From positions 1 through 64,000 of the forward strand of contig JAPOXV010000004.1 in the NCBI GenBank assembly GCA_026706935.1: a DNA stretch of 64,000 nt, written 5' to 3'. The DNA comes from Gammaproteobacteria bacterium (GTDB lineage Bacteria > Pseudomonadota > Gammaproteobacteria > Pseudomonadales > Azotimanducaceae). Under the pieces are notes generated by a model. The model did not search any database. It was given only the letters and a program-made list of their open reading frames with translations, and was not told where the DNA came from. Of this stretch, positions 18,429 through 26,644 are shown piece by piece (positions within the stretch are counted from its first letter, which is position 1; each line of letters opens with the position of its first letter). Made by a program: the position numbers and the translations under genes.

Positions 18429-19493
18429 GTGATGGCTCTCCCTCGACAACCACGCGCAATTGCGCTCATATCCGGTGGACTTGACTCCATGCTGGCGGCG
18501 AAAGTTGTGCAATCTCACGGTGTCCACGTGGAAGGCGTGAATTTCTTCACAGGGTTTTGCGTAGAAGGACATACGCAAGCCGTCAAACGCACTAAGAAGC
18601 AAAAAGTTAAGCGTCATTCTGCGTTGTGGTGCGCCGAGCAGATCGGAATTCCGATGCAAATCGTCGACATTTCTGAAGAGTACAAAGACATTGTCGTTAG
18701 TCCCCAGTACGGTTATGGTCGGTTGTTGAATCCATGCTTGGACTGCAAGATCTTTATGGTGAACCACGCACTGGACTTGAAGGGCAACGACAATGAACCA
18801 TTCGATTTCGTGATCACTGGCGAAGTCGTCGGACAACGTCCTAAATCACAACGTACCGAAACGATGGCGATTATCGCCAGGGAGTCAGGTGCAGATGATC
18901 GGCTCCTTCGACCTCTTTGCGCTAGGAATCTACCACCGTCGTTACCGGAACGTGAAGGATGGGTAGATCGCGACAAGCTCTACGGATTCTCAGGTCGAAG
19001 TCGCAAGCCTCAATTCGCGCTTGCGAAAGAACTCGGGATATCCGAATGGAGTCAACCGGCAGGTGGTTGCTGTTTCCTTACAGACGAAAGCTACACCAAG
19101 AAACTACAGGACTTGTGGGATTCTCGCGGTCGGAAGGACTACGACCTCGAAGATGTCGTGTTATTAAAGATTGGGCGACATATTCGACCAGCGCCCCACT
19201 TTAAGCTGATCATTGGTCGTGAAGAAGGTGAGAACCAGTATCTACGCGGTTTTCGGCACAAATTCGCACATATGACCACGGTATCTCACACGGGACCTTT
19301 GTGTCTCGTCGACGGTGAACCAACTTCCGAGGAGCGAAGACTTGCGTCACGAATCCTCGCTCGTTACAGCCGAGGTCGCGAGGCATCAGATGTTACCGTT
19401 CGAATAACGGATCCGTCAGGTGTTTCTGAAGAGGTCATTGTTGAACCCTTTGAACCACACCTAATACCTCAGGATTGGACGCTAACGAATTAG
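18429..19493 (+). CDS. PP-loop ATPase related to tRNA thiouridylases (MnmA/ThiI-like)
   Basis: A 354-residue protein with an N-terminal adenylating PP-loop SGGLDSMLAAKV (SGGLDS about 15-20), the signature of tRNA thiolation enzymes, and a cysteine motif NPCLDCKIFM that resembles the catalytic NPDxxCN/NPC region of 2-thiouridylases. The C-terminal part (about 230-350) is not MnmA-like; GRKDYDLEDVVLLKIGRHI and IIGREEGENQYLRGF resemble an NFACT-R/DUF814-type module. It is coupled to a TusA-like gene by a one-base overlap, so a sulfur-transfer role on tRNA or another acceptor is likely. The substrate is unknown. Confidence 0.7.
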   Translation: MMALPRQPRAIALISGGLDSMLAAKVVQSHGVHVEGVNFFTGFCVEGHTQAVKRTKKQKVKRHSALWCAEQIGIPMQIVDISEEYKDIVVSPQYGYGRLLNPCLDCKIFMVNHALDLKGNDNEPFDFVITGEVVGQRPKSQRTETMAIIARESGADDRLLRPLCARNLPPSLPEREGWVDRDKLYGFSGRSRKPQFALAKELGISEWSQPAGGCCFLTDESYTKKLQDLWDSRGRKDYDLEDVVLLKIGRHIRPAPHFKLIIGREEGENQYLRGFRHKFAHMTTVSHTGPLCLVDGEPTSEERRLASRILARYSRGREASDVTVRITDPSGVSEEVIVEPFEPHLIPQDWTLTN

Positions 19494-19735
19494 TGAATAC
19501 TGCGAAGTTTCTCGACACGAAGGGTCTCTTGTGTCCATTGCCTGTTATTCGTCTGCAAGAATTCGTCCGAGGCGTTGAAAGCGAAACGGAAGTCACGGTT
19601 GTGGCGACCGATCCCGGCGTACTTGCGGATATTCCAAGTTGGTGCCGGGTGAACGGACATGAGCTGATCGCCGCTAAGGAACTCGGACAGGAGTATCACG
19701 TGACAGTTCGAGCGATTCCTCAGTTGTCCACATAG
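19493..19735 (+). CDS. TusA/SirA-family sulfurtransferase
   Basis: An 80-residue protein with the DTKGLLCPLPVIRLQEF motif, where the CPxP cysteine (C14) carries persulfide sulfur in TusA-family proteins. I chose GTG at 19493, overlapping the last base of the upstream stop (TAGTG); a TTG at 19475 would add six residues. The direct coupling to a PP-loop thiolation-like enzyme implies it is that enzyme's dedicated sulfur donor. It is not adjacent to other tus genes. Confidence 0.85.
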   Translation: MNTAKFLDTKGLLCPLPVIRLQEFVRGVESETEVTVVATDPGVLADIPSWCRVNGHELIAAKELGQEYHVTVRAIPQLST

Positions 19736-19840
19736 AAGCAGCGGAGAGCGAGAGTTTCTGTACCTCTGATATCAAGAGCTGACTGACGGCTAAGGTCCGT
19801 CGCACCCCCTAAAATCCCGCGTTCAATATAAGGAACGACC

Positions 19841-20941
19841 ATGCCAGCAACCAAAGAATCAATTTCACGAGCGGTTTCACCCAAGGACGGCCCTGTCGCC
19901 GTGACGGGCGCTAGCGGCTATATCGGCTCGTGGATCGTTGAAGATCTGCTTGACCAGGGATACGAAACCCGTGCCTGCGTGAGGGACAAAAGCAAACCCG
20001 AGAAGGTCGACCATTTGCTCGAGCTGGGCGAGGACCCCGCGTACCGCGGACGGCTTGAGCTTTGTGAAGGCGATCTGAACAAGGAAGGAAGCTACGACGA
20101 CGCATTCCGTGACTGTAGTGCTGTGATTCACGCTGGCGCAGCCGTTGGCTACAACCGTGAAACGCCACAGGAGGTATACGATGGATGCTTTACCGAAGTC
20201 ACGCATGTGCTAGATAGCGCAATCAATGGTGGTTCACTGCGCAGATTCGTCTTTACGAGCTCATTCGCGGCGGTTGGACACCCTCGTCCTCAAGGCTACG
20301 TGTTCACCGAAAAGGATTGGTGTGGCGATAACCTGGAAGGGTATCGTGGACGATGGACCGAGGAACAAATCCCGAAGAACCGTGATATTGCATACGCGAT
20401 GGCAAAGGCAAACACGGAACGCATGATCTACAAGCGTGCAGAGGAAGCAGGTACTTTCGACGCGATGGCGATTCTCCCGTTACATGTGATCGGACCATTG
20501 ATGTGCGTCAACCACGACCAAGGATGGAGCTGGCAAAACTGCATGCGATACATGATGGATGGCAAACCATATAAGAAATCACAGGGTGGTCGAATGTTGT
20601 GGAACTGCGTCGACGTCCGCGATACGGCGCGTGCACACCGCCTGGCTGCCGAAAGCACAATCGCTTCAAACGGATCGAGATTCATCCTGTCGGCAGCGGA
20701 CCGGAGCGGTGAGCTTTTCACTTGGGAGTTGCAGCAAATGCTCTACGATCTTTACCCCAGTGTCGATCTCATTGGCGGTGAAGAAATGAACGGAGAGGAA
20801 CCTGCCGAACCAACGTACGACTCGCCACGTTCCTATTGCCTGCTTGCTAAGCAGGAGCTCGGATTGGACACCTACCCGATTGAAGAGACCGTTCGAGACA
20901 CGATTGATTCTTACTATGCGTTAGGAATCATCGATCCGTAA
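19841..20941 (+). CDS. NAD(P)-dependent epimerase/dehydratase, extended SDR family
   Basis: A 366-residue Rossmann-fold oxidoreductase. Seen: glycine motif VTGASGYIGSWIVEDLL, the active-site pair YAMAKANTE (YxxxK), TSSFAAVGHP carrying the upstream Ser, and ALRDLKA-like cofactor binding region CVRDKSKPEKV that suggests an NADP preference as in dihydroflavonol and cinnamoyl-CoA reductase relatives. AAGGA lies 7 nt before the ATG. It is single, between the sulfur pair and ntrB. Substrate unknown. Confidence 0.82.
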   Translation: MPATKESISRAVSPKDGPVAVTGASGYIGSWIVEDLLDQGYETRACVRDKSKPEKVDHLLELGEDPAYRGRLELCEGDLNKEGSYDDAFRDCSAVIHAGAAVGYNRETPQEVYDGCFTEVTHVLDSAINGGSLRRFVFTSSFAAVGHPRPQGYVFTEKDWCGDNLEGYRGRWTEEQIPKNRDIAYAMAKANTERMIYKRAEEAGTFDAMAILPLHVIGPLMCVNHDQGWSWQNCMRYMMDGKPYKKSQGGRMLWNCVDVRDTARAHRLAAESTIASNGSRFILSAADRSGELFTWELQQMLYDLYPSVDLIGGEEMNGEEPAEPTYDSPRSYCLLAKQELGLDTYPIEETVRDTIDSYYALGIIDP

Positions 20942-20985
20942 CAGCCGTCGCACTCAGTAGCAAGTATTTGTAAATTCTCGAATCT

Positions 20986-21002
20986 TGCTCATATTTTGAG
21001 CA
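20986..21002 (+). promoter_or_regulatory. Upstream NtrC-type palindrome (site 1)
   Basis: TGCTC-N7-GAGCA, a perfect 17-bp dyad. Its outline (TGC..-N-..GCA over 17 bp) resembles the NtrC site TGCACC-N5-GGTGCA, though the fourth and fifth bases of each arm differ. Its centre is 23 bp from that of the second palindrome, about two helical turns, so two dimers would lie on one DNA face. Confidence 0.5.
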
Positions 21003-21008
21003 AGATGT

Positions 21009-21025
21009 TGCACTATTATTGTGCA
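21009..21025 (+). promoter_or_regulatory. NtrC-type palindrome (site 2)
   Basis: TGCAC-N7-GTGCA, a perfect 17-bp dyad close to the NtrC consensus TGCACC-N5-GGTGCA (the inner C-G pair is T-T here). It lies about 47 bp upstream of the -24 element of the sigma-54 promoter, a usual enhancer position. Confidence 0.6.
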
Positions 21026-21063
21026 TCTCCTTGCTAACGGGCGCGAAATTTGCTCAATATAGA

Positions 21064-21080
21064 TGGCATGGATATTGCAT
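21064..21080 (+). promoter_or_regulatory. Sigma-54 promoter of ntrBC
   Basis: TGGCATGGATATTGCAT matches the RpoN -24/-12 consensus TGGCAC-N5-TTGCA with exactly ten bases between the GG and GC dinucleotides. It lies 32 bp before the ntrB ATG and downstream of two NtrC-type palindromes, the standard layout of an NtrC-activated operon. It implies that ntrBC drives itself. Confidence 0.75.
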
Positions 21081-21111
21081 AGGCTAATTACGACCTTGCG
21101 TTAGCTGCACT

Positions 21112-22182
21112 ATGCCTGTCCATCAAGACATTATTGACGCAATCAAGGTCGCGATTGTCGTAGTGGATACACATTTCGCGATTCAATACATGAACAACAC
21201 CGCTGAAGATTTCTGTGGCGGAAGCCTGGAGCATTTTCGCGGTGAGCGGATTGGATCGCTCTTTGAAGGACAAGACGTTACCGAAGAAGCGCTTCAACAG
21301 TGCTTCGATGCCTACGAGACCTATACGCTCCGACAAGTAGAGCTGAAAGTCACCACTACAAATCAAAGTACGGTCGCCAATATCGCCGTTTCGCCCATCC
21401 AAGGGCAGCACCTCGTATTCGAAATTGAGCCGTTCGACCGCGTCATGTTCATGAACAAGGAAGACCAGATGCGGAACGCACAGCTGGCGAGCCGTCAACT
21501 TGTGCGCGGCATGGCGCACGAAATCAAGAATCCACTCGGCAGCATTCGAGGCGCTGCACAGCTGTTGCGCAAAGACCTCAAAACGAATGATCAGATCGAC
21601 TATACGGATCTCATTATTGGAGAAGTCGACCGACTCAAGACGTTGGTAGATCGGATGTTGGGACCGAATCACAGCCCGTGTTTCGACGTAGTGAATGTCC
21701 ATGAGGTCATAGAAAAGGTACTTCGCATCGTCTCGAGTGAAGATCAAACCAGTTGGGAAATCGAACGCGATTACGACCCGAGTATGCCCGGTGTGCTTGG
21801 CGATTTCGACCAACTGACGCAAGCAGTGTTAAACATCATTCAAAACGCCAAAGACGCCACACAGGAAGAGGCAACGCCTCGGCTCGTGATTCGCACGGGG
21901 ATCGAACATCAATTCACCATAGGAACAATGCGTCACCCTATGGTCGCACGGGTGCAGATCGAAGACAACGGAATCGGAATCCCTCAAGAGATTCAAGATC
22001 AGATCTTTTTTCCTCTAGTAACCGGAAAGTCAACCGGAACCGGATTGGGTTTAGCGATCACACACACCATCATCGGTATGCACAACGGCTTAATCATGTG
22101 TACAAGCGAAACGGGTTTCACTACGTTCGTCATCTATCTACCGCTTGCTAACCAAAGTGATAGGGGCGCTCGTGAACTATGA
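21112..22182 (+). CDS. glnL: Nitrogen regulation sensor histidine kinase NtrB
   Basis: Cytoplasmic kinase/phosphatase that sets NtrC phosphorylation according to nitrogen status via PII. Seen: an N-terminal PAS domain (about 8-105), the H-box ARGMAHEIKNPLG-type VRGMAHEIKNPLGSIRGAAQLL with H136, N-box NIIQNAKDA, and G-boxes DNGIGIP and GTGLGLAIT. The 356-residue length is normal and there are no membrane spans. It is coupled to ntrC by an ATGA overlap. glnA, the usual upstream partner, is absent; the operon has its own sigma-54 promoter. Also called ntrB. Confidence 0.95.
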   Translation: MPVHQDIIDAIKVAIVVVDTHFAIQYMNNTAEDFCGGSLEHFRGERIGSLFEGQDVTEEALQQCFDAYETYTLRQVELKVTTTNQSTVANIAVSPIQGQHLVFEIEPFDRVMFMNKEDQMRNAQLASRQLVRGMAHEIKNPLGSIRGAAQLLRKDLKTNDQIDYTDLIIGEVDRLKTLVDRMLGPNHSPCFDVVNVHEVIEKVLRIVSSEDQTSWEIERDYDPSMPGVLGDFDQLTQAVLNIIQNAKDATQEEATPRLVIRTGIEHQFTIGTMRHPMVARVQIEDNGIGIPQEIQDQIFFPLVTGKSTGTGLGLAITHTIIGMHNGLIMCTSETGFTTFVIYLPLANQSDRGAREL

Positions 22183-23573
22183 GTAACGATTCAGTCTGGA
22201 TCGTAGATGACGATAAAAGCATCCGATTCGTGCTCGAAAGAGCACTTAGCAATTTCGGAATGGCAGCTCGTACATTCGATTCTGTACAGGCCGTGCTGTC
22301 AGAACTCGAGGACAATCAACCGAAGGTGATTCTTACCGACATTCGGATGCCGGGCTTGGATGGTCACGAGCTAATGCGGCAGGTTAAGACCTCGCATCCT
22401 GAGATTCCAATCGTCGTAATGACTGCCTACTCTGACCTTGAGAGTACGGTGACTTCGTTTAGTGAGGGTGCGTTTGAGTATCTCTCGAAACCGTTCGACA
22501 TCGATGAAGTCCATAGCACGCTACAACGAGCGTTAGCGCAACGCAAGACCGATTCACCCATCGAAAGCAAGGAGGCAGTGGTATCGGACGCGATCATAGG
22601 GCAGGCACCAGCGATGCAAGAGGCGTATCGCGCGATCGGGAGACTCTCGCAATCGAGTGCGACAGTTCTGATTACGGGTGAAACAGGAACAGGTAAAGAG
22701 CTGGTCGCGAATGCACTTCACACTCATAGCCCCCGCTCTGAAAGTCCCTTTGTTGCACTTAACATGGCGGCACTCCCCAATGATCTCATTGAAGCTGAGT
22801 TATTTGGCTTTGAGAAAGGCGCATTCACGGGCGCCAATGCGCGTCGAATTGGGTTATTTGAACAAGCAGATTCTGGAACGCTGTTTCTAGACGAAATCGC
22901 CGATATGCCTCTTACCGCACAGACAAGACTGCTACGCGTTCTATCGGATGGTAGTTTTTATCGTATCGGAGGGAGGGAATCGATTACGGTAGATGTTCGC
23001 ATCATTGCGGCTACCCACGGAGATATGGAGCATCTAGTTCGAGACGGGCAGTTTCGGGAGGATCTCTACCATCGCTTAAACGTTATCCGTATACATGTAC
23101 CGCCGTTACGCGATCGCAAATCAGACATCGTCGAACTAACCCGCAAATTCATGCGTGAAGCGGCCGACAACCTCGGAGTCGAAACCAAAACTCTGACCGA
23201 CGAGACGCTCACGTATCTCGAATCGCTTGACTGGCCAGGAAACGTAAGACAACTTGAGAACACGTGCCATTGGCTAACAGTTATGGCACCCGGACGGGAG
23301 GTCGTGGTCTCTGATTTACCACCTGAGTTACATGTAGAAAGTCGGAATGATCAGATCTCCAGTGACTGGTCGAGTTCACTACGAGCGTATATCCAGGAAC
23401 ACCTCGACAACGGCGGCGCAAACCTACTAGACGTTACCCAACCGATGTTTGAAAAAACGCTCATCGACATCGCTTTAAATCACACATCGGGTCACAAGCA
23501 GGAAGCTGCAAAACTCATCGGCTACGCGCGCAATACACTTTCACAGAAGATCAATAAATACAACATCGTGTGA
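22179..23573 (+). CDS. glnG: Nitrogen regulation response regulator NtrC
   Basis: Sigma-54 activator of nitrogen assimilation genes. Seen: receiver domain with phospho-acceptor D54 (ILTDIRMPG), AAA+ domain with Walker A GETGTGKE and the sigma-54 contact loop ELFGFEKGAFTGAN, Walker B GTLFLDEIADMP, and a FIS-type helix-turn-helix at the C-terminus (HKQEAAKLIGYARNTLSQKI). The contact loop reads GAFTGAN; the key GAFTGA is intact. Length 464. Its last codon overlaps the trmL start. Also called ntrC. Confidence 0.96.
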   Translation: MSNDSVWIVDDDKSIRFVLERALSNFGMAARTFDSVQAVLSELEDNQPKVILTDIRMPGLDGHELMRQVKTSHPEIPIVVMTAYSDLESTVTSFSEGAFEYLSKPFDIDEVHSTLQRALAQRKTDSPIESKEAVVSDAIIGQAPAMQEAYRAIGRLSQSSATVLITGETGTGKELVANALHTHSPRSESPFVALNMAALPNDLIEAELFGFEKGAFTGANARRIGLFEQADSGTLFLDEIADMPLTAQTRLLRVLSDGSFYRIGGRESITVDVRIIAATHGDMEHLVRDGQFREDLYHRLNVIRIHVPPLRDRKSDIVELTRKFMREAADNLGVETKTLTDETLTYLESLDWPGNVRQLENTCHWLTVMAPGREVVVSDLPPELHVESRNDQISSDWSSSLRAYIQEHLDNGGANLLDVTQPMFEKTLIDIALNHTSGHKQEAAKLIGYARNTLSQKINKYNIV

Positions 23574-24064
23574 ACGACGATTCCTCTGAATTCAGTAAGA
23601 AATTTCTGAATATCGTTCTCTATCAACCAGAAATACCGCCGAATACCGGTAACACGATCCGACTCGCGGCGAATACGGGCGCATCGCTGACGCTTGTCGA
23701 GCCACTCGGTTTTGAAATGGACGATCGCCGTCTACGTCGTGCTGGACTCGACTACGACGAGTGGGTTAACGTTCGTGTTTGTAGTACATTGTCCGACGCG
23801 TTGGCCCCATTCGATCCGGAACGCGTGTTCGCCTTCTCAACGAAAGCGTCTCGCTCATTTACTGACGTCGTATATCAACCGTATGACGTGTTGATGTTCG
23901 GCCCAGAGACACGCGGGTTACCGGAAACGCTTCGCGATCGTTTTGCAAGCAACTTATTACGTATTCCGATGTTACCGAACAGTCGCAGTATGAATATGGC
24001 GAACTCAGTCGCTGTTGCCTTATACGAAGCGTGGCGACAACTAGATTTCGCGGACGGTCGTTGA
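23570..24064 (+). CDS. trmL: tRNA (cytidine(34)-2'-O)-methyltransferase TrmL
   Basis: SPOUT-fold methyltransferase that 2'-O-methylates the wobble base of tRNA-Leu isoacceptors. Seen: NIVLYQPEIPPNTGNTIRLAANTG, the LRRAGLDY motif, FGPETRGLPE, and the C-terminal knot motif RIPMLPNSRSMNMANSVAVALYEAWRQ. The start is GTG overlapping the ntrC stop (GTGA). It converges on secB with a 7-bp gap. The ntrBC-trmL-secB order matches Pseudomonas. Confidence 0.95.
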   Translation: MNDDSSEFSKKFLNIVLYQPEIPPNTGNTIRLAANTGASLTLVEPLGFEMDDRRLRRAGLDYDEWVNVRVCSTLSDALAPFDPERVFAFSTKASRSFTDVVYQPYDVLMFGPETRGLPETLRDRFASNLLRIPMLPNSRSMNMANSVAVALYEAWRQLDFADGR

Positions 24065-24071
24065 TCGTCCC

Positions 24072-24572
24072 TTAGTTCAAGACTTCGTCGGTGCTGACGT
24101 GCGCGCTCATCGCGGACTGCGTGTTCTTTAGATTCATTTGTCGCAGTCCTTCTTCAAAAACTTTCTCGAAATTGAAATGACCCAACATCAGTGGTGGTAT
24201 AGACATTCGAACAGCTAGATTGTCAACCGCTTCCCGAACGTATGGAAACAAAGCGTTCGTTGCTTCTACCGCGAGGATTCGCTGTATATCCGATTGACTC
24301 TTCTCGGACTGAACTCGCACCAACGCCGCTTGTTCGAGCGTCATTTCCAACGCTAATTTATCCAAGTTCTTGCAGGTCATAGTCAGCTTGAGCGATACTT
24401 CGTATCGATGATCACCAGCGGGTCGGAAGTCGCCCTGGATATTCATATCCGCGTTCGGCTGCCACTTCATGTTAAACAGGTTAGGTGTGTCGTGCAGTGT
24501 CACGTCAACGTTTCGAAGATAGATACGCTCGAAACGCCATGCGAGATTGATTTTTACCGTTTCATCCGCCAT
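24072..24572 (-). CDS. secB: Protein-export chaperone SecB
   Basis: Homotetrameric cytoplasmic chaperone that keeps precursors unfolded and delivers them to SecA. Seen: KINLAWRFERIYLRNVDVTLHDTPNLF-type N-terminal strand, TCKNLDKLALEMTLEQAALVRV, LFPYVREAVDNLAVRMSIPPLMLGHFNFEKVFEEGL. Typical SecB reads SFEAPNAP near the N-terminus; this one has SLHDTPNLF-like spacing with less conservation. The 166-residue length is normal. The neighbour on its 5' side is the rhodanese gene; grxC, often between them, is absent. Confidence 0.93.
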   Translation of the reverse strand: MADETVKINLAWRFERIYLRNVDVTLHDTPNLFNMKWQPNADMNIQGDFRPAGDHRYEVSLKLTMTCKNLDKLALEMTLEQAALVRVQSEKSQSDIQRILAVEATNALFPYVREAVDNLAVRMSIPPLMLGHFNFEKVFEEGLRQMNLKNTQSAMSAHVSTDEVLN

Positions 24573-24583
24573 CGCTGAATCGA

Positions 24584-25006
24584 CTAGTGGCGCCCTTTAA
24601 TTAAAGGCATGTTTTCAGCTTGCCATGCGCTCAGACCACCACGAAGCCTAGAAACATTGCGGAAACCTGCTTTTTTTAACATCGTACCCATCGAACCCGC
24701 GTGTTGACCCATCTTGCATACGATGACGATTGGTCGTTCTTTGAACTTTTCGATCTCTTTCAAACGAGACTGCAAAGATGAATGTGGAATATTGATCGCG
24801 TCCGTGATATGACCAGCCGAGTATTCGCTGGTGTCCCTAACATCCAGGACCACAGCCTTTTGTTGATTTACGAGATTGACGAGTTGTTGCGACGATATCG
24901 ACTGCCCGCTACGCTTCATTTCATTGACGAAGAAAGCTATCAACAGTGCTCCAAATGTAGTGGATAGCAACCAATGATTTGCTATAAATTCGAAGAATTG
25001 CTCCAT
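24584..25006 (-). CDS. Membrane-anchored rhodanese-like sulfurtransferase (YibN-type)
   Basis: A 140-residue protein with an N-terminal membrane anchor (about 9-27) and a rhodanese domain: VLDVRDTSEYSAGHITDAINIPHSSL and the active-site loop VCKMGQHAGSMGTMLKKAGF with the catalytic Cys in CKMGQHA. The gene order secB-yibN-gpmI is shared with enteric and Pseudomonas genomes. It is divergent from gpmI across 99 bp. The sulfur acceptor is unknown. Confidence 0.9.
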   Translation of the reverse strand: MEQFFEFIANHWLLSTTFGALLIAFFVNEMKRSGQSISSQQLVNLVNQQKAVVLDVRDTSEYSAGHITDAINIPHSSLQSRLKEIEKFKERPIVIVCKMGQHAGSMGTMLKKAGFRNVSRLRGGLSAWQAENMPLIKGRH

Positions 25007-25105
25007 TTAAAAATGCGATCACGACTATCTATTTACAGAAAAAATTATAGGATTGGACATTTGGCCTAACTACACTTTCGCCTTGATTTTTTCACGGCGG
25101 ATGCA

Positions 25106-26644
25106 ATGAAACCAACCACCTTACTGGTCATTCTGGATGGTTGGGGGCATCGTCACGAGACGACGTTTAACGCGATCTACCACGCGAATACACCGACGTG
25201 GGATCGACTCTGGCGTGAGTTTCCACACGCGCTTCTCGAATGTAGCGGCGAGCACGTTGGATTACCCCACGGTCAAATGGGAAACTCCGAAGTAGGACAC
25301 ATCACGATCGGCGCAGGTCGTATCGTTCGCCAAGATCTCAATCGAATAGACCACAGTATCGAAGACGGCTCCTTCGCCCGGAATCCCGCAATTCAATCCG
25401 TCACGAACGCGTCGTCGACAGGCACTCTTCACGTTTTCGGATTGCTTTCACCAGGAGGCGTACATAGCCACGAAGAGCACATTTTTTCGATGATCGATCA
25501 TGCACTTTTCGCGAAGCGGGAGGTTGCACTGCATGCGTTCCTCGATGGGCGAGATACACCGCCGCAAAGCGCAGAGTCGTCGATCGAACGTGCCGTCCAC
25601 CTCCAAAAATCTAACCCTCGGTTTACGTTGGCTTCAATCTGCGGTCGCTACTATGCGATGGACCGAGATAACCGTTGGGAGAGAACTAAACTCGCGTATG
25701 ACCTATTCGTCGAAGGCATCTCGCGATTTCGAGCTCTCGACGGTTTACAGGCGTTGCACAGCGCCTACGAACGCGGAGAATTCGACGAGTTTGTCATTCC
25801 GACACAAATCGGTTCGGGACGTATCGTTCAAGACGGTGACGACGCAGTGTTCATGAATTTTCGCGCGGACCGCGTGCGCCAGCTCTGTCGTGCGTTCACA
25901 GATGATCGAGACGAAAGTACGTTCCCTCGTTCTACTCGCCCTCGTATTAATCAGTTGGTGTGCCTATCGCCTTATGCCGACGATATCTCCGATGGAGGCA
26001 GTCATGTCAACCAGGTTCAGATTGCGTTTGAACCTGAGGAGCTAAAGGACACGCTTGCGTCTGTTCTGGCTGCTGCCCACAAAACACAACTCCGGATCGC
26101 CGAGACGGAGAAATACGCTCACGTAACGTACTTTTTCTCCGGCGGTTCAGAAGTTACGTACGATGGCGAAACGCGTCTCATTATTCCCTCGCCTAAAGTC
26201 GCCACTTACGATCTACAACCAGAAATGAGCGCTCGCGAAGTAACCGCCGAAATCGTTTCAGCGGTCCGGAATTCGCAATTCGACGTGATTGTCTGCAACA
26301 TCGCAAATGCGGATATGGTCGGTCACACAGGTGACTTTAAAGCGGCTATTAGTGCCGTCGAGTGCATCGATGATTGCCTCCAACAGCTCACTGACGTCAT
26401 ACTCGAAACCAACTCATGTTGCCTTATTACGGCAGACCACGGTAACGTTGAAGAAATGGTGAACGCAACGAGTGAACAGCCGCATACAGCGCACACAACT
26501 GGTGTCGTACCGTTCATATGCGTGGGAGGCGGTGCACACCAGATCGAACCTACCGGCGGTTTAAAAGATGTTGCGCCTACCATCCTTGCTCTCATGGGGA
26601 TCGAACAGCCAGCAGAGATGACTGGTCGATCGCTAGTTTATTGA
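25106..26644 (+). CDS. gpmI: 2,3-bisphosphoglycerate-independent phosphoglycerate mutase
   Basis: Mn-dependent glycolytic enzyme that interconverts 3- and 2-phosphoglycerate. Seen: LVILDGWGHR, the phospho-acceptor Ser in GQMGNSEVGHITIGAGR, HAFLDGRDTPP, GRYYAMDRDNRWERTKLAYD, and metal ligands in NIANADMVGHTGD and TADHGNVEEM. The 512-residue length is normal. Its stop overlaps the TTG start of envC. The gpmI-envC pair is conserved in gammaproteobacteria. Confidence 0.97.
   Translation: MKPTTLLVILDGWGHRHETTFNAIYHANTPTWDRLWREFPHALLECSGEHVGLPHGQMGNSEVGHITIGAGRIVRQDLNRIDHSIEDGSFARNPAIQSVTNASSTGTLHVFGLLSPGGVHSHEEHIFSMIDHALFAKREVALHAFLDGRDTPPQSAESSIERAVHLQKSNPRFTLASICGRYYAMDRDNRWERTKLAYDLFVEGISRFRALDGLQALHSAYERGEFDEFVIPTQIGSGRIVQDGDDAVFMNFRADRVRQLCRAFTDDRDESTFPRSTRPRINQLVCLSPYADDISDGGSHVNQVQIAFEPEELKDTLASVLAAAHKTQLRIAETEKYAHVTYFFSGGSEVTYDGETRLIIPSPKVATYDLQPEMSAREVTAEIVSAVRNSQFDVIVCNIANADMVGHTGDFKAAISAVECIDDCLQQLTDVILETNSCCLITADHGNVEEMVNATSEQPHTAHTTGVVPFICVGGGAHQIEPTGGLKDVAPTILALMGIEQPAEMTGRSLVY

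Noticed and set aside
19790-19806. A GACGG/CCGTC hairpin after the TusA gene as a terminator
   Set aside because: Five pairs, no U-tract, and a close start of the next gene; the pairing is weak.
24052-24070. A GGACG/CGTCC hairpin between trmL and secB as a shared terminator
   Set aside because: The stem is five pairs with a nine-base loop and no T-run; it overlaps the trmL coding end.
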